A DNA stretch of 7,268 nt, taken from assembly GCA_021801945.1 (NCBI GenBank), contig JAKABE010000161.1, positions 1 to 7,268 of the forward strand. The letters run 5' to 3'. Positions 6,133 to 7,268 of the stretch are shown piece after piece. The translations under genes were made by a program, and so were the position numbers. Each line of letters opens with the position of its first letter. Within the stretch, counting starts at the first letter, position 1. Under the pieces are notes generated by a model. It saw only the letters and a list, made by a program, of their open reading frames with translations, had not been told where the DNA came from and made no database searches. Source of the DNA: Acidobacteriota bacterium (GTDB lineage: Bacteria > Acidobacteriota > Terriglobia > Terriglobales > Acidobacteriaceae).

Positions 6133-6705
6133 GTGCGAAGCGGGGCAATGTACGGGGTGCTGGGAGCTTGGGCGCTAGGGCTGATGCTCGGCGGCCCGCC
6201 GCCCATGCGGGCATCCGGGCCGGAGCCCGCGCGGGGCGCGCAGACGATTTCCTCTTCGGAGGCGAGCGTGGACATTAACCACGCCAGCGTGGAGAGCTTG
6301 ATGAAGGTTCCAGGCATGACGCGCAGTTGGGCGGGCCGCATTGTGCGCTTCAGGCCTTATCACGCCAAATCGGATCTGGTTCAGCGGGGAGTGCTTCCCA
6401 GCGAGGTCTACGACCGCATTGAGGGGGGGGTGATCGCGCATCGGGAAAAGGAACCCGGAGCAGCCGGGCAAGAGGCGGGGCGCACGGCCAAGGGGATTCC
6501 CCCACCGGAGGCGCGCGTGGACATCAACCACGCCAGCATCGAGGCTCTGATGAAGGTTCCGGGCATGACACGTAGCCTGGCGAAGCGGATTGTGCACTCT
6601 CGGCCGTACCACAGCAAGCGAGACCTACTGAAACGGGGCCTGGTCACGAGCGAGGTCTATAGCCACATCAAGGACGATGTGATCGCGCACCGGGAGAGGC
6701 GCTGA
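6133..6705 (+). CDS. Small exported protein with two tandem ComEA-type helix-hairpin-helix domains
   Basis: From the GTG start the protein has 190 residues. MRSGAMYGVLGAWALGLMLGG (split here as MRSGAM plus a hydrophobic run at 7-21) looks like a signal peptide or anchor, followed by a Pro/Gly/Ala linker. Two HhH units follow at 46-105 and 129-188, joined by a 23-residue Gly/Ala/Pro-rich linker. Each unit begins VDINHAS and continues LMKVPGMTRS (HhH hairpin), then a RPYH-x-K-x-DL segment and SEVY, and ends VIAHRE. This is the pattern of the ComEA/HHH_3 family. ComEA binds incoming double-stranded DNA in the periplasm or at the membrane during natural transformation, but many small single-unit relatives have no proven function. 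The units share 42 of 60 residues, so this is a duplication within the gene. No competence gene (comEC, pili) lies nearby, so a DNA-uptake role is only possible. The gene probably has its own promoter and converges on the RND gene downstream. Confidence 0.85.
   Translation: MRSGAMYGVLGAWALGLMLGGPPPMRASGPEPARGAQTISSSEASVDINHASVESLMKVPGMTRSWAGRIVRFRPYHAKSDLVQRGVLPSEVYDRIEGGVIAHREKEPGAAGQEAGRTAKGIPPPEARVDINHASIEALMKVPGMTRSLAKRIVHSRPYHSKRDLLKRGLVTSEVYSHIKDDVIAHRERR
6268..6696 (+). repeat. Internal tandem duplication of a 180-bp HhH coding unit
   Basis: Copy 1 spans 6268-6447 and copy 2 spans 6517-6696, in the same frame, with a 69-bp spacer. The encoded 60-residue units are identical at 42 positions. 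The conserved blocks are also close at DNA level; for example both carry GTGGACAT followed by AACCACGCCAGC, and both read ATGAAGGTTCC. The copies therefore look like a fairly recent duplication rather than convergent HhH domains. Confidence 0.85.
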
Positions 6706-6796
6706 TCGGTACTGGATAGCCGGCGGCTCGGGTGAGCGCGTATCCGCGTCTTTCCAGAGGCTCCGTCATGGATGGCGCGACAGGTGCAGATCGCCT

Positions 6797-6823
6797 GGCC
6801 GGAATGGACCGGTAGTCCAGGCC
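6797..6823. terminator. Possible bidirectional hairpin between convergent genes
   Basis: The stem TGGAC (6805-6809)/GTCCA (6815-6819) has a 5-nt loop. It is extended by GGCC (6797-6800)/GGCC (6820-6823) across a 4-nt bulge. It sits between the stop of the HhH gene (6705) and the stop of the RND gene (6841-6839), where a shared terminator is expected. No T-run follows on either strand, so it would be an atypical intrinsic terminator. Confidence 0.3.
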
Positions 6824-6838
6824 TTGTGGAGAGATGGC

Positions 6839-7268
6839 CTAGACTTCGGCCGGAGCCGCCAGCGCTGGATCGCGGCGCTGGAGCAGGCGGCTCAAGATCA
6901 CGTAAAGCACGGGGATAAAGATCAGGTTGAGCACCGTGGAGAGCAACATGCCGCCCACGATTGTGGTGCCGACGGAGCGGCGCCCGAGCGAGCCAACGCC
7001 GGTGGCGAAGGCCAGGGGCAGCACTCCGAGAATGAAGGCAAAGGAGGTCATGAGGATGGGCCGCAGGCGCAATTCCGCGGCTTCGATGGCGGCCTCAGAG
7101 ATGGAACGGCCTTTGCGCCGCAACTGCTCGGCGAACTCCACGATGAGGATGGAGTTCTTTGCCGCGAGGCCGATCAACATCACCAAGCCGATCTGGCAGT
7201 AGACATCGTTCGAGAGACCGCGAAGAGAAACCAGACCCAAAGCGCCCAGTACTGCCATAGGCACCGCC
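6839..7268 (-). CDS. RND multidrug efflux transporter (HAE1/AcrB type), C-terminal fragment cut by the right window edge
   Basis: The minus strand encodes the last 142 residues of a proton-driven inner-membrane efflux pump of the AcrB/MexB class, which normally has about 1030-1050 residues. The sequence follows the C-terminal end of AcrB closely. It shows the end of one membrane helix ([16 protein letters not shown]), then NDVYCQIGL and the helix with [13 protein letters not shown]. Next come [16 protein letters not shown] and PLAFATG, then the last helix ([19 protein letters not shown]), ending in a short tail with the stop at 6841-6839. The Lys of AAKN and the Arg and Thr of RPILMTS correspond to proton-relay residues known in AcrB (Lys940, Arg971, Thr978). 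All are present, so the visible part looks functional. Such pumps work with a periplasmic adaptor and an outer-membrane channel; those genes are not in the window and could lie to the right. The substrate is not predictable from this part. Confidence 0.95.
   Translation of the reverse strand, partial: AVPMAVLGALGLVSLRGLSNDVYCQIGLVMLIGLAAKNSILIVEFAEQLRRKGRSISEAAIEAAELRLRPILMTSFAFILGVLPLAFATGVGSLGRRSVGTTIVGGMLLSTVLNLIFIPVLYVILSRLLQRRDPALAAPAEV

Overview
The window is GC-rich bacterial chromosomal DNA with an ordinary housekeeping and cell-envelope gene mix. I see no rRNA, tRNA, CRISPR array, phage gene or transposase. The style of several products suggests an Acidobacteriota genome, possibly Terriglobia-like. 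The pointers are the FtsX-type permease beginning MNKLIFANL, the small exported helix-hairpin-helix protein, and the SH3 plus helical-repeat exported protein. This placement is inferred from family resemblance only and is of modest confidence.

Layout, left to right. Positions 1-744 (minus) hold the N-terminal 248 residues of S-adenosylmethionine synthetase (metK), starting at TTG behind a very strong Shine-Dalgarno; its 3' part lies beyond the left edge. Positions 745-1664 are about 920 bp without a convincing gene. The metK-proximal part (about 750-955) contains several potential RNA structures in the likely metK leader. Positions 1665-2189 (minus) encode a short RodZ-like membrane protein with a cytoplasmic HTH, preceded by a good sigma70-type promoter at 2234-2262.

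Three plus-strand genes follow in a row. They are an FtsX/MacB-type ABC transporter permease (2479-3582), a PLP-dependent threonine/serine dehydratase (3696-4709), and an exported protein with an SH3-like domain and helical repeats (4723-5763). The last two are only 13 bp apart and are probably co-transcribed. After a 369-bp gap with a possible promoter comes a small exported protein built from two near-identical ComEA-type HhH domains (6133-6705, GTG start). It converges on the C-terminal end of an RND (HAE1/AcrB-type) efflux pump gene on the minus strand (6839-7268, cut by the right edge). A hairpin lies between these convergent genes.

Functionally the genes do not form one obvious pathway: methyl-donor synthesis, amino-acid deamination, and four envelope-associated proteins. 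I found no strong evidence for a new multi-gene system. The most interesting items are the recently duplicated HhH protein, the structured region upstream of metK, the RodZ-like protein lacking the usual C-terminal domain, and the unassigned SH3/helical-repeat protein.
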